A DNA stretch of 53,965 nt from Aurantimonas coralicida (GCA_011050685.1 DRFF01000167.1:1-53965); one strand, 5' to 3'; positions 25,704-33,950 are shown, numbered from the stretch's first letter. Program-made: numbers and translations. Notes: generated from the letters alone by a model not told the origin.

Positions 25704-25925
25704 ATGACCAATGCGTCGCGCGTCACGCGGCATGAACACCGCATGACGAAATCAAAGCCCAAGAGCGTGCCTTTGACGACCGCATCGAGTCAAAGCCTAA
25801 GCTCGCCCTCGCAGGAGGAATTTCGCCTTTTGACTCTGGAATGGTTGAACTTTGTTGCAAGTTGCAGACAGAACGAGGAGCCTGCTCCCCCTAGGCCCCC
25901 GGCATGTACCGAAGCGAGGAACTGA
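25704..25925 (+). CDS. Small hypothetical protein coupled to recombinase
   Basis: 73 aa from ATG 25704, or 60 aa from ATG 25743; neither has a strong ribosome binding site. It is Ser/Pro-rich with one likely helix (EEFRLLTLEWLNFVASCRQN). Its TGA overlaps the recombinase ATG (TGATG), which suggests it is translated and controls recombinase synthesis. Unrecognised. Confidence 0.5.
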   Translation: MTNASRVTRHEHRMTKSKPKSVPLTTASSQSLSSPSQEEFRLLTLEWLNFVASCRQNEEPAPPRPPACTEARN

Positions 25926-27592
25926 TGCACACCGTCGGTTACGTCCGAGTCTCAACCAAGCGACAAGCAAATGAAGGCGTTAGCCTGGATGTACAACGGG
26001 ACCGGATCGAAGCCTTTGCCTTGGAGAACGGCTGGATACTTTCTGAGGTTTACATCGACCGCGGCGCTTCCGCACGAGACGATAGCCGGCCAGAGTTCCA
26101 GCGGATGCTGCTCGATGCAATGGCCAAGCCCGCAGCGTTCTCGGGCATCATTGTGTATGATCGTTCTCGCTTTTACCGCAACGCCGCGAAAGCGGAATTG
26201 ACGATCCGCGAGCTTCGCCGAAACGGCATCGAAATCTTCTCGGTTACCCAGCCCAATGGCAACGACGAGGCGGGCGACATGGTCCGCCAACTGATCGCCG
26301 TTGTCGACGAACACAGCAGCCGCGAAACGGCAAAGCGTGTCAGGGGAACAATGATCCATAATGCCAAGCTGGGCTTCTGGAATGGGGCCGCTCCGCCATA
26401 CGGTTACAAGACTGAGATCGCTGATCGTCGGGGTAAGAAGGATAAGAAGAGACTGGCGGTCGACGAGATTGAAGCGCCGGTAGTTGAACTGATTTTCCGT
26501 TTGGCGGAGGAGGGCGACCAGCGGTCGGGGCCAATGGGCGTGAAATCGATCGCCGAATATCTGAATACTCGAGGCTATCGCACACGGCGAGGCAATTTGT
26601 GGCATGTCGGACCGCTTCACGGACTCCTGACGAACACGGTCTATCAGGGAGAATACACCTACAACGCGGTCGACTCGAATACCCGCATCAAACGCCCCAA
26701 AGAGGATCACATAGTCGTCGCCTGTCCTGCGATCATCGCTCCACGGCGCTTCGCAGCGGTTCAGGCATCCCTGCGCAGTCGCAATCCCAAACTTTCGGCG
26801 CCTCGCGTTGTCACTGGGCCCATTCTCCTAACTGGACTTCTCCAATGCGCAAAGTGCGGGGGAGCGATGACGATGCGGACTGGAAAATCTGGTCGTTACA
26901 CATACTACGCCTGTGCCAGCCGCCAGGCCCGTGGGACCGCCGCTTGCGAAGGATGCTCCCATCCGATGCGCCATGTCGATGAAGCCGTCACCGAGGCGCT
27001 GGTCTCGGAAGCGCTGACGCCAACGCGGCTCGACGGAATCCTGCGACGCATTGAATCGGATCGCAGGGCCGACCGCAAGAATTCCGCCGAACTGTTGCGC
27101 ATGCAAGCAGAGCTTGCAAATGCGCGGCAACGGATCAACCGACTGATGACGATGGTCGAGCAGGGCTTGGTCGAAGCGTCAGATCCTGAACTCGGAGTGA
27201 AGCTCACGGCGGCACAGAAAGACCGTGACATTGCCGCTGCCGGAATTGAGCGTGTCCGGCGCCTGATCGGACCCGAACTTGAGTTGGAGCCCGAACGGAT
27301 CGTGGCATTCTCGAACTATATGAAAGACCGAGTTCGCAACGGCGATATCCCCTTTCGGAAGGCGTATATTCGATCGATTATCGACCACATCGTCATCGGC
27401 GACACGCAGGCGACGCTATCCGGCAGACGGGATGGGCTTCGAGCGCTCGTCGCTACTCACAATGGAGGTGGACAGGCAGTGCCCACTGGTATTCAGGAAT
27501 GGTGCACCCGACTGGATTCGAACTGTGGGGAGGTGGAACAAACCGGACAGACGAGAAATCTGAAAAACGACCTGCAAAGCCTTGTGGCATAG
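25925..27592 (+). CDS. Large serine recombinase
   Basis: 555 aa from ATG 25925 (GCGAGGAAC ribosome site). The resolvase domain shows VGYVRVSTKRQANEGVSLD with the catalytic Ser, IVYDRSRFYRN and REIFSVTQ-like segments. The recombinase domain (AKLGFWNGAAPPYGYKTE), a zinc ribbon (LLQCAKCGGAMTMRTG and later Cys) and a coiled coil (LRMQAELANARQRINRLM) follow. This is the large serine integrase layout. The last ~30 codons are read from a tRNA-Arg remnant (EWCTRLDSN) and then from the neighbouring phage-derived element, so the gene's 3' end is the attachment site itself. It is the only integrase-like enzyme near the element at 27519-33955. Confidence 0.9.
   Translation: MHTVGYVRVSTKRQANEGVSLDVQRDRIEAFALENGWILSEVYIDRGASARDDSRPEFQRMLLDAMAKPAAFSGIIVYDRSRFYRNAAKAELTIRELRRNGIEIFSVTQPNGNDEAGDMVRQLIAVVDEHSSRETAKRVRGTMIHNAKLGFWNGAAPPYGYKTEIADRRGKKDKKRLAVDEIEAPVVELIFRLAEEGDQRSGPMGVKSIAEYLNTRGYRTRRGNLWHVGPLHGLLTNTVYQGEYTYNAVDSNTRIKRPKEDHIVVACPAIIAPRRFAAVQASLRSRNPKLSAPRVVTGPILLTGLLQCAKCGGAMTMRTGKSGRYTYYACASRQARGTAACEGCSHPMRHVDEAVTEALVSEALTPTRLDGILRRIESDRRADRKNSAELLRMQAELANARQRINRLMTMVEQGLVEASDPELGVKLTAAQKDRDIAAAGIERVRRLIGPELELEPERIVAFSNYMKDRVRNGDIPFRKAYIRSIIDHIVIGDTQATLSGRRDGLRALVATHNGGGQAVPTGIQEWCTRLDSNCGEVEQTGQTRNLKNDLQSLVA
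27500..27523 (-). other. Left attachment junction: 3' end of tRNA-Arg(CCG) remnant
   Basis: Complement reads GTTCGAATCCAGTCGGGTGC-ACCA, i.e. T loop, 3' half of the T stem, acceptor strand and CCA of a tRNA on the minus strand. The T-stem partner is missing here and is found at 33951-33985. The shared core CGAAC is at 27519-27523. Confidence 0.75.
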
Positions 27593-27760
27593 GATGTTGA
27601 GGCACGCGGAACCGGAAGGCGAACTTCGGACGGAAATGTCGTATTTGGGAGCGATCGGCGCGACTTTCCGGACAAAACCACGACATAAAATGAGCATTTC
27701 CGGGGGACGCCGTCCGACTTTGCGCGAGCGGACTGTGACCGGGCGTCACTGTTTGTCAGA

Positions 27761-27846
27761 GTTGGTCACTGTTGAGAAAACCTATTGCCGACAATGGTTT
27801 GCCAGCGCGGCGGCCCATCCCGGTCACCGTTCCAACAGTGACCAAC
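27761..27846. repeat. 14-bp perfect inverted repeat GTTGGTCACTGTTG
   Basis: Arms at 27761-27774 and 27833-27846, exact complements separated by 58 bp. Related GTGACC/GGTCAC words occur at 27735 and 27821. Such spaced arms suit a recombinase arm site, a replication origin or a repressor operator. Confidence 0.6.
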
Positions 27847-28214
27847 CCTGACGCGGGGCAGCCCGTGAGGCCTCAATGGTGCCGACCACCGCGTTCCGCG
27901 TTCCCCAGGTCGAACTCGGATGCATCTTCCGAGTTACGGCCGATGTGTCCGAGTTAAAAAACGCCCTTTAAAACAATAGCTTGGGAGGATCATAATCGCG
28001 ACGGGAAAGCGGGGAAGTCGGACGTCAAGGACGAAGTGGCCCCTCCGTTCATGTTCAAGTCGCCCATGTTGAACGCCTCGTTCAAGTTCGCCCGCTGCGT
28101 TCGAGTTCGGAAAAGCCCAATGATATCCGGTGACTAGAGCCACCAAGTAGAAGTCTCGTGGCATCTCGATGGTGAACGTGGGGCAGCCCAGCGCCAAATC
28201 ACCCGGATGTGGGG

Positions 28215-28350
28215 AGGTTTACCCCTCCAACGGGCCAAATGGTAAACGAGGTTTACGCTGAAAGCGAGCAATTTACACTCGGAAAAAGTGTTTAAAAACA
28301 GAGGGTTATGAAGCGTTCATTCGACACCGGAGACCCCGGCAGGGGTAAAC
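28215..28350. promoter_or_regulatory. Cluster of GTTTAC/GTAAAC motifs
   Basis: GAGGTTTACCCC near 28215-28225, the palindrome GTAAAC-GAG-GTTTAC at 28242-28256 and GGGGTAAAC at 28342-28350. Four copies of one hexamer in both orientations within 140 bp suggests a binding array for the ParB-like or Mu-type DNA-binding protein encoded nearby, or for a host factor. Confidence 0.5.
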
Positions 28351-28387
28351 ACGGCTGGGAGGGCTTCCCACTTCTAAAAGCCTAATG

Positions 28388-28402
28388 GGGATGCGTCATC
28401 CC
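28388..28402. repeat. Palindrome GGGATG-CGT-CATCCC
   Basis: Perfect 6-bp arms around CGT. Single copies of CATCCC/TTCCCAC occur on either side (28365-28430). Likely operator or part of the control region; no T-run, so not a terminator. Confidence 0.4.
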
Positions 28403-28519
28403 GGTTTTCAGAAGACATCCCACTTGCTGAAAGATCATATATTTCAATGACTTTGCCGTGACGCCCCGCACCATTTAGGAAGATCATCAAGCGGGGCGAG
28501 CCGAATAAGGACATCAATC

Positions 28520-29302
28520 CTATCCGATCCTCCACCCCTTGCGTTTGGCGTATTGCCGCATGGCCGACGCGTTGAGGTCCAAGGCGCGCTCGCGTTCGTC
28601 AGGGGTAAGGCTGGCGAGGAGCGCCGCGCACTGGCGAACCCGCTTTTCCGCCCGCCTCCGCGCCGGAATTTCCGCCTCCAGATGATGGCGCAGGCTGTCA
28701 AGGAACAGGTCGTGCCGAATGTTGAGCCGGTCCCGTTCACGAGGGATCAGCCCGGATATGCCGAAATTGTCCCGTTGAAGAAGCCAGTGGTAGATTGAGG
28801 TCCGCGACGGAACGCCGGTGCGCTCGGAAGCGGCCTCGGCAAAGCCCAACAGATCGTCCGACGCGCGGCCGTCCAGCAGGCGTTCGCGCAATTCGTTGAC
28901 GGCTCGGCTGCGGGTGCGGAAGCCGCTGGCGATGAGCGCGTCGATCTCGGCCAACAAGGCCGCCCGGCCCTCGGTCGCCAGCCGTTTGCGAAGTTCCAGG
29001 CGGTCGAGGATCGGTCGCCAGCGTTCGTGCTCGCGATGGGCGTCACGATAGACCTCGTCGGCCTTCAACGCCTTGCGCCGCTCCTCCTCGCGATCCATCG
29101 CGGCGGCAATGGCTTCGGGCGGGATGACAGAGATATGGAACTCACGACCGCCGCCTGTTCCTTTCCGATCTCGGACGGATTCCCCGTCCGCCCAGCCGTG
29201 GCTTTCCGCGTATTTGTTTATGCCTCGCTTGGACTTAGGAAGTCCGTGGAAGTGCGTGGCCGCGATCTCCGCTGCTGTCATCCATTCCTTCGGCATGGTC
29301 AT
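28520..29302 (-). CDS. Mu-type (MuA N-terminal-like) DNA-binding protein
   Basis: 260 aa from ATG 29302, which overlaps the ParB-like stop (ATGA). The N-terminus EWMTAAEIAATHFHGLPKSK followed by RGINKYAESHGW is the Mu-type winged helix domain found at the N-terminus of Mu transposase and Mu repressor. A second helix-turn-helix-like stretch is DDLLGFAEAASERTGVPSRT. The DDE catalytic domain of MuA is absent and the protein is far too short to be an active transposase. It probably binds the element's own DNA as a repressor or origin-binding factor. Confidence 0.72.
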   Translation of the reverse strand: MTMPKEWMTAAEIAATHFHGLPKSKRGINKYAESHGWADGESVRDRKGTGGGREFHISVIPPEAIAAAMDREEERRKALKADEVYRDAHREHERWRPILDRLELRKRLATEGRAALLAEIDALIASGFRTRSRAVNELRERLLDGRASDDLLGFAEAASERTGVPSRTSIYHWLLQRDNFGISGLIPRERDRLNIRHDLFLDSLRHHLEAEIPARRRAEKRVRQCAALLASLTPDERERALDLNASAMRQYAKRKGWRIG

Positions 29303-30153
29303 TTGATCCACCCCTTGCGCTCGGCGAAATCGCGGACGCGATCCTCCAGACCATCGAGGATGCCGTCCAGTTCGTCTTCCGGCATCTCCTGCATCGTGCG
29401 ACGGTATCGCTCGCGTCGTCGCTCCTCGGGCGTCGGTCCGGGCTTCTCGTGAATTTTGGCGCTGGCGTCCGCGACGGATGTGGCAGCCGGGGGCTTCGCG
29501 AGGAGCCAATCGATCACGAGGCTCTGCATCTGCGGAACCATATGGGAGAGCTCGAAAAGCTCGCTCTGTTTGTCCGCAAGATTGGTGCCGCGAAGGCGGA
29601 TGCGGGATTTTGCCGACAGGCCATTCCAGGTCGCTACCAGCCGGTTTACCTGACGCCCTTGCAAGCCAACTTGCCGAGCCACTGTTTTGGAGAAGGAGAA
29701 TTGGGGCATGGAAGCCCCAAACTCAGCGTCGTGTCGCGTCTTCGGTCCTCGTTTGCTGGCCTTTGGGTACAATTGATCATGCGCGTCTTTGGCTGCGGCA
29801 AGGTGTGCACACCGATCCAACGCCGTGATGTCTCGGCGCATGAGGTTTTCCATCGCCTCATGGATGGCCATCGAGGCCTTCTCGTTCGCGTCATCGAGGT
29901 GCACGATCCGCGCCGGGATATCCGCCCATCCGGCGAGTTTCGCGGCCTCCAAGCGATGGAACCCTGCAATAAGCCGATACCCATCCCCTTGCGCGGCGAT
30001 CTCGATGGGCTGCTTCAAGCCCATGTCCGGTAGGGTCGCGGCGATCGCCGCGGCCCATTCCGGTTGGAATTCGGCCTGCCGCTCGCCCACGGTGATCTTG
30101 TCGATCGGCACGGAGACGAACCTAGACGCTGGCGGCTGTCGAGGTTTCTTCAT
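29299..30153 (-). CDS. ParB-like nuclease/partition-domain protein
   Basis: 284 aa. The ParB/Srx N-terminal domain is clear: SVPIDKITVGERQAEF, LKQPIEIAAQGDGYRLIAGF then HRLEAAKLAGW, and EKASMAIHEAMENLMRRDIT. The usual ParB GERRxRA box is GFHRLEAAK here. A helix-turn-helix region follows (FSFSKTVARQVGLQGRQVNR). The last ~30 residues (EDELDGILDGLEDRVRDFAE RKGWIK) resemble the C-terminus of the next gene. It overlaps both neighbours by ATGA. No ParA partner is present, so a regulatory or replication role in the element is more likely than classical partition. Confidence 0.82.
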   Translation of the reverse strand: MKKPRQPPASRFVSVPIDKITVGERQAEFQPEWAAAIAATLPDMGLKQPIEIAAQGDGYRLIAGFHRLEAAKLAGWADIPARIVHLDDANEKASMAIHEAMENLMRRDITALDRCAHLAAAKDAHDQLYPKASKRGPKTRHDAEFGASMPQFSFSKTVARQVGLQGRQVNRLVATWNGLSAKSRIRLRGTNLADKQSELFELSHMVPQMQSLVIDWLLAKPPAATSVADASAKIHEKPGPTPEERRRERYRRTMQEMPEDELDGILDGLEDRVRDFAERKGWIK

Positions 30154-30392
30154 GCTTCGCCTCCGGCTTTATCCGATGCGAGGTCGGCCTCTTGAGCTTC
30201 GATCCATTCCACTCGTAGGCAGGTCGAGACGATCGTGAAATCTTTCACCAGATCATCGAAAAGGATCGAAACGCCTTCGCCTTCCGGCAGGTGGTCGCCG
30301 TCGATGGACGCGGTGAGCATGGTGCCTACGGCATTCAATTTCGCGATGATCTCGTCGAGACGGTTGTGAAGCTGGAAATTTGCCTGGGTCAT
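30150..30392 (-). CDS. Small hypothetical protein of the element
   Basis: 80 aa, acidic, with a helical start (QLHNRLDEIIAKLNAVGTML) and VSILFDDLVKDFTIVSTCLR. Not recognised. It is the first gene after the structured leader RNA and is coupled to the ParB-like gene by a 4-bp overlap. Confidence 0.6.
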   Translation of the reverse strand: MTQANFQLHNRLDEIIAKLNAVGTMLTASIDGDHLPEGEGVSILFDDLVKDFTIVSTCLRVEWIEAQEADLASDKAGGEA

Positions 30393-30451
30393 TGCGGTTT
30401 CCTACGGTTCTTTTGAAGGAACACAGCCGCGCGCACCACGCGCGAAGCCGG

Positions 30452-30551
30452 GAGTTCAAAACTGCCGTAGGACAGCGCCAAGGCCTTTAGGCACCCGCAG
30501 CAAGCTGCGATCGGGTGTTACCCCCGCCCTGGACATACGCCTTGGCCTCCC
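30452..30551 (-). ncRNA. Structured leader RNA, C4/CI-type antisense RNA candidate
   Basis: On the minus strand an outer GGGAG...CTCCC pairing encloses GCCAAGGC/GCCTTGGC (30539-30546 with 30477-30484), which encloses CACCCG-AT-CGCAGC / GCTGCG-GGTG with a two-base loop (30492-30517). A compact nested fold between a terminator and the operon start, next to a short basic reading frame, is the layout of the P4 CI / P1 C4 immunity RNAs. The assignment is by architecture only. Confidence 0.5.
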
Positions 30552-30586
30552 GGCCGCATTTTCGCGACCGCCCGGAAACCGGACAC

Positions 30587-30630
30587 AAAAAAGCGCCGTT
30601 GGATCGTCTTTGGACGATCGCGGCGGCGCT
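30587..30630 (-). terminator. Rho-independent terminator upstream of the ParB-like operon
   Basis: Minus-strand hairpin: AGCGCCG(CC)GCGATCGTC, loop CAAA, GACGATCCAACGGCGCT, followed by TTTTTT (A-run 30587-30592 on the plus strand). It would stop leftward transcription before the structured RNA and the operon, as expected for immunity by premature termination. Confidence 0.8.
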
Positions 30631-30635
30631 ACCGC

Positions 30636-30953
30636 CTACGGATGGGTTTTGAAGCCCGTCGAAAATGTAGGCGTTCGCCGCGTTAGAAGCAAGAGAGGGA
30701 AGCGAGCCCGGCGCAAGGCATGCGGCAACACAACCTTGCGCCGGAATCTCCCGGTTCGTTCGCGTGACAGCTTGGCTCTATCTCGCGGCGCCCGGGCCAA
30801 TGCCGGGGGTGCAGTCCGGCAAACTGGAGCCGACGCGGGTTGCGGGGGGGCGTAAATCCCGCGCCGGGCCATCCGATATGGCGCGTGGCTCATGTGTCGC
30901 ACGCCCCTGTTCGGCAGGAGGATCGAACACCCTCGGGAGCATCGCGAGACCAT
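30636..30953 (-). CDS. Small basic reading frame, possibly Icd/Ash-like
   Basis: 105 aa (85 aa from ATG 30893, MSHAPYRMARRGIYAPPQ). Strongly basic and Pro-rich; ends RTPTFSTGFKTHP directly before the terminator. Short basic frames of this sort, annotated as cell-division inhibitor Icd-like or Ash-like, precede the immunity RNA in P1/P4-type elements. Codon bias is poor, so it may also be a non-translated leader. Low confidence. Confidence 0.35.
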   Translation of the reverse strand: MVSRCSRGCSILLPNRGVRHMSHAPYRMARRGIYAPPQPASAPVCRTAPPALARAPRDRAKLSRERTGRFRRKVVLPHALRRARFPLLLLTRRTPTFSTGFKTHP

Positions 30954-31326
30954 GCGGAATGCAGGTCGTGTTTCGGGACTTCACCGCTTTATCCATTTTG
31001 CGTGCTCGCTGATCGCGGCCGATTGCGGAGCGGCCGCCATGTCATGGCGAAGCGTCTCTCTCCGGCAATTCCCGATTGGTCGATTTGATCGGCCCCCCCT
31101 GCATTCTGCCCCCTGCATTCTGCACGGTTTTCACCTGCGAAATGCAGGGTTTACTCCCCGCTACGGGTGGGAAAACGTCGATGCCAGCGAATACCTAGGT
31201 CCAGCATCCAAGCTAACGCTGGTCTAACGGGGGCAGGACGCGGGATAGCGTTCGAAACGTCCACTCATCCGCGAAATAGGCAAACGGCTCGCCACGAGCC
31301 CCTATGAGCAAAGCGAGAACGAACGA
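30954..31326. promoter_or_regulatory. Divergent control region upstream of capsid gene, with tandem repeats
   Basis: No gene. It contains two head-to-tail copies of CCCCCTGCATTCTG (31095-31108, 31109-31122) and an inverted partial copy GAAATGCAGGG (31139-31149). They lie about 200 bp before the capsid start. Such repeats suit an activator site, for example for the Mor-like protein at 33281-33868. No clear -35/-10 pair could be assigned. Confidence 0.5.
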
Positions 31327-32265
31327 ATGCTGTCTCCCAAACAAGCCCGCGTGATCGATCCGGTTCTCACCCAGGTCGCCCAGGGCTATCGCAACATGAC
31401 CCATGTCGGGCCGGTGCTCTTTCCGACCGTCGAGGTCGAAGCGCGCGGCGGCCAGGTGCTCGAATTCGGCAAGGAAGCGTTCCGGACCATGAACGCCCGT
31501 CGTGCGCCGGGTTCGGACACCAAGACGGTGTCCTTCGGCTATGTCGGCAAGCCCTTCCAACTCGTGCAGGACGCCTTGAATTCGCCCGTCCCGCGCGAAC
31601 TGATGGAGGACGCGTCAAACGTGCCCGGCGTCGACCTCGGCACGCGGGCGACGAATGCGGTCATGAACATCCTGACCCTCAATCTGGAGGTCGAACAGGC
31701 CGAACTCGCGACGAACCCGGCGAGTTACGACGTCAACCACAAGATGGCCGTGGCGGGCACCGACCAATGGTCCGACCCGGCCAGCGATCCCATGCAGCAA
31801 ATCGACGACGGCAAGGACGCGGTGCGGGCGACGGCCGGCGTCGAGCCGAACCGGATGGTCATTTCCAAACCGACCTTCAACGCCTTGAAGCGGCATCCGA
31901 AGATCATCGAGCGGTTCAAGTACACCACGGCCGACAGCATCACGGTCAAGATGCTCGCCAACATCTTCGAGCTGGACACGCTCGCGGTCGGCATGGCGTC
32001 CGTGCTGCAAAGCGCCGACGACAACGCGCCGTTCGTGGACGTTTGGGGCAATGAGGCGGTGCTTGCCTACGTCCCCGACAATCCGGCCGGCCGCGAAGAG
32101 CCGTCCTATGGCTACACCTACACGCTGAAAGGCCATCCGTTCGTGGAGACGGCGGACTGGGACAACAACCGCAAATCATGGGTCTACGGCGTGACCTATG
32201 AGCGCGCCCCGGTCACCACCGGCATCCTGTCCGGCTTCCTCTTCCAGAACGTCGTCGCGCAGTAG
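31327..32265 (+). CDS. Phage major capsid protein
   Basis: 312 aa. The sequence fits a HK97-fold-type major capsid protein as found in Mu-like and related prophages: an N-terminal HVGPVLFPTVEVEARGGQVL, KTVSFGYVGKPFQL, a central MVISKPTFNALKRHPKIIER and the C-terminal GYTYTLKGHPFVETADWDNN. GAGAACGAACGA precedes the ATG without a strong ribosome site. It is followed after 10 bp by the protease-like gene. It would form shells if assembled, but no portal or terminase accompanies it. Confidence 0.82.
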   Translation: MLSPKQARVIDPVLTQVAQGYRNMTHVGPVLFPTVEVEARGGQVLEFGKEAFRTMNARRAPGSDTKTVSFGYVGKPFQLVQDALNSPVPRELMEDASNVPGVDLGTRATNAVMNILTLNLEVEQAELATNPASYDVNHKMAVAGTDQWSDPASDPMQQIDDGKDAVRATAGVEPNRMVISKPTFNALKRHPKIIERFKYTTADSITVKMLANIFELDTLAVGMASVLQSADDNAPFVDVWGNEAVLAYVPDNPAGREEPSYGYTYTLKGHPFVETADWDNNRKSWVYGVTYERAPVTTGILSGFLFQNVVAQ

Positions 32266-32275
32266 GAGGCCGGTC

Positions 32276-33241
32276 ATGGGCTTGTTCAAGAACCGGGCCG
32301 GCCGCAAGGCCGGCGACGTTCATTCCTTCGCGGACGAGGCCGGCGATCCGAAAGCGGATGCCGGCCGCCGCTTTGGTCCGATCGAGGTGTTTCGCGTCGG
32401 CAAATGGACGCCGATGAACGGCAAAGAGGTCGCTTTCAGCGAAGACGACTTGCGGCAGATCGCCGAGAGCTACGATCCGAAACTTGCACCGGCACCCGTC
32501 GTCATCGGGCATCCGCAATCCGACGCGCCGGCCTATGCATGGGTAGACAGCCTTCAGTTTCAGGGCGGCAAGTTGACCGCCATGCTGAAGGACGCGGCCG
32601 GCGAATTCGTGGATTGGGTGAAAGCCGGCCGATACCGCAAGGTCTCGATATCGCTGTTCACCAAGGACGCCCCGGCGAACCCGGTGGAGGGAGCCTTGTA
32701 TCTGCGGCATGTCGGTTTCCTCGGCGGTGCGGCCCCGGCCGTCTCCGGCTTGAAGCCGGTCGAATTTTCCTGCGGGGCTCCGGGCGACGACGGCGCTTTG
32801 GAATTCGCGTTCAACCAGGTCGAAGCCGATCGCACCGCGATCCGCCGCGAACGCGACGAAATGCGGCTTGAGAAGCTTCTCACGGCCGGTCACGTGCTCC
32901 CCGTCTTCAAGGATGAAATTCTTGCGTTCGTCGGCGGCATGGAAGACGACGCGACCTTCAGCTTTTCGGACGGGACCGAAAAGCCCGCACGCGACTGGTT
33001 TTTCAGCTATCTCGAGCGCCAGCCCCTCGCCGTCCATTACGGCCGGTTCGACATGGGCGAAGATCCGTTCAAGGCATCTCGCGAGGCGAAGGCCGATCGG
33101 CGGAATGTCCCGGAAGGCTACGCGGTCGATCCCGATGGCCTCGCCGCGATGGAGGAGATCGATCAACTTGCAAAGCGGGAGGGTATCAACTTCTCGGAAG
33201 CGGCCCAGCGGTACGGCAAGGGGCAACGACACACAGACTAG
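32276..33241 (+). CDS. Mu gpI-like phage protease/scaffold protein
   Basis: 321 aa from ATG 32276, preceded by GTAGGAGG. The N-terminal ~170 residues look like the Mu I/phage prohead protease family: RFGPIEVFRVGKWTPMNGKE, LAPAPVVIGHPQSDAPAYAW, KAGRYRKVSISLFTKDAPAN and LYLRHVGFLGGAAPAVSGL. His in VIGHP and Ser in VSISLF are candidate catalytic residues. The C-terminal half is charged and helical, as in scaffolding domains. In Mu this gene precedes the capsid gene; here the order is reversed. Confidence 0.78.
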   Translation: MGLFKNRAGRKAGDVHSFADEAGDPKADAGRRFGPIEVFRVGKWTPMNGKEVAFSEDDLRQIAESYDPKLAPAPVVIGHPQSDAPAYAWVDSLQFQGGKLTAMLKDAAGEFVDWVKAGRYRKVSISLFTKDAPANPVEGALYLRHVGFLGGAAPAVSGLKPVEFSCGAPGDDGALEFAFNQVEADRTAIRRERDEMRLEKLLTAGHVLPVFKDEILAFVGGMEDDATFSFSDGTEKPARDWFFSYLERQPLAVHYGRFDMGEDPFKASREAKADRRNVPEGYAVDPDGLAAMEEIDQLAKREGINFSEAAQRYGKGQRHTD

Positions 33242-33280
33242 GCGGCCTCCATCTCACATTACGAGGAAACGACCAGGCAC

Positions 33281-33868
33281 ATGACGAACCCGGATCAGGC
33301 AAGCGCAGGGCAGCGCGATCAATCGCGTGAACTCACCATTCCCAAGGTCATCATCGACGAGGACACGGCCACCCCATCAATGGCCGACATTATCGGTGTG
33401 ATCGGGGAAGACGGGGCGCAACTGCTATGCGATCGGCTGGGCGGGCTCTGCCTGGATGTCGGCCCGCCGAACCAGCGCTTTATCGATGTCCTTGGCCTTG
33501 AGAAGGCTGTGGAACTGCGCAAGCACATGGGCACCGGCCGGTTTTTCGTGCCGCGCACGCTGATCAGCAGAGAGGCGCGTCACAAGGCGATCGTCCAGGC
33601 ACGACGGGATGGGGCTCGGGTCCATGACATCGCGATTGCGTTCGGGCTTGGGGAGCGTCAGGTCTACGAGGTTCTGGCGAAACATCGCCAACGCCGGCCA
33701 AAATTGTCGGAAACGGAATTGAAGCCCGCAATCCTGCGGCTTGCCGACGAAGGGACCGGCGTTCCACAGATCGCATTCGATGTAGGGACAAACCAGCAAA
33801 CCGTCCTGCGCATCTTGCGAGATCGGCCGGTTTCGGGCCATACTCGGCGGATAGGCAAGCAATCCTAG
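33281..33868 (+). CDS. Mor-like transcription activator with second helix-turn-helix
   Basis: 195 aa; TACGAGGAA lies ahead of the ATG. Residues ~34-85 (ADIIGVIGEDGAQLLCDRLG then GLCLDVGP) resemble the dimerisation part of Mu Mor/C activators. HDIAIAFGLGERQVYEVLAK forms the DNA-binding helix-turn-helix. A further helix-turn-helix (VPQIAFDVGTNQQTVLRILR) is fused at the C-terminus. Mor activates middle or late genes in Mu, so this protein may turn on the capsid operon through the repeats at 31095-31149. Confidence 0.68.
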   Translation: MTNPDQASAGQRDQSRELTIPKVIIDEDTATPSMADIIGVIGEDGAQLLCDRLGGLCLDVGPPNQRFIDVLGLEKAVELRKHMGTGRFFVPRTLISREARHKAIVQARRDGARVHDIAIAFGLGERQVYEVLAKHRQRRPKLSETELKPAILRLADEGTGVPQIAFDVGTNQQTVLRILRDRPVSGHTRRIGKQS

Positions 33869-33950
33869 CGATTTCGCCTCATTTGCCTTATTTCAAAAAA
33901 TCCGTCCGGTTTCTGTTGCCGATCTGTCCGAAGTTTCGCGCCGCGCCACA

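Larger units (their letters stand above)
27593..28519. other. Left control region of the phage-derived element
   Basis: About 930 bases without a credible gene but rich in symmetrical motifs: a 14-bp inverted repeat (27761-27846), several GTTTAC/GTAAAC motifs (28215-28350) and GGGATG-CGT-CATCCC (28388-28402). It lies downstream of the minus-strand operon and next to the left attachment junction, so it may hold the replication or recombination control sites. Confidence 0.55.

Noticed and set aside
27593-28519. CRISPR array or iteron origin
   Set aside because: Repeats are short, few and in both orientations, without regular spacers; they look like operators or recombination arms.
28520-29302. 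Active Mu-type transposase
   Set aside because: Only the N-terminal DNA-binding domain is present; the protein is 260 aa with no DDE catalytic core, so it cannot be the element's transposase.
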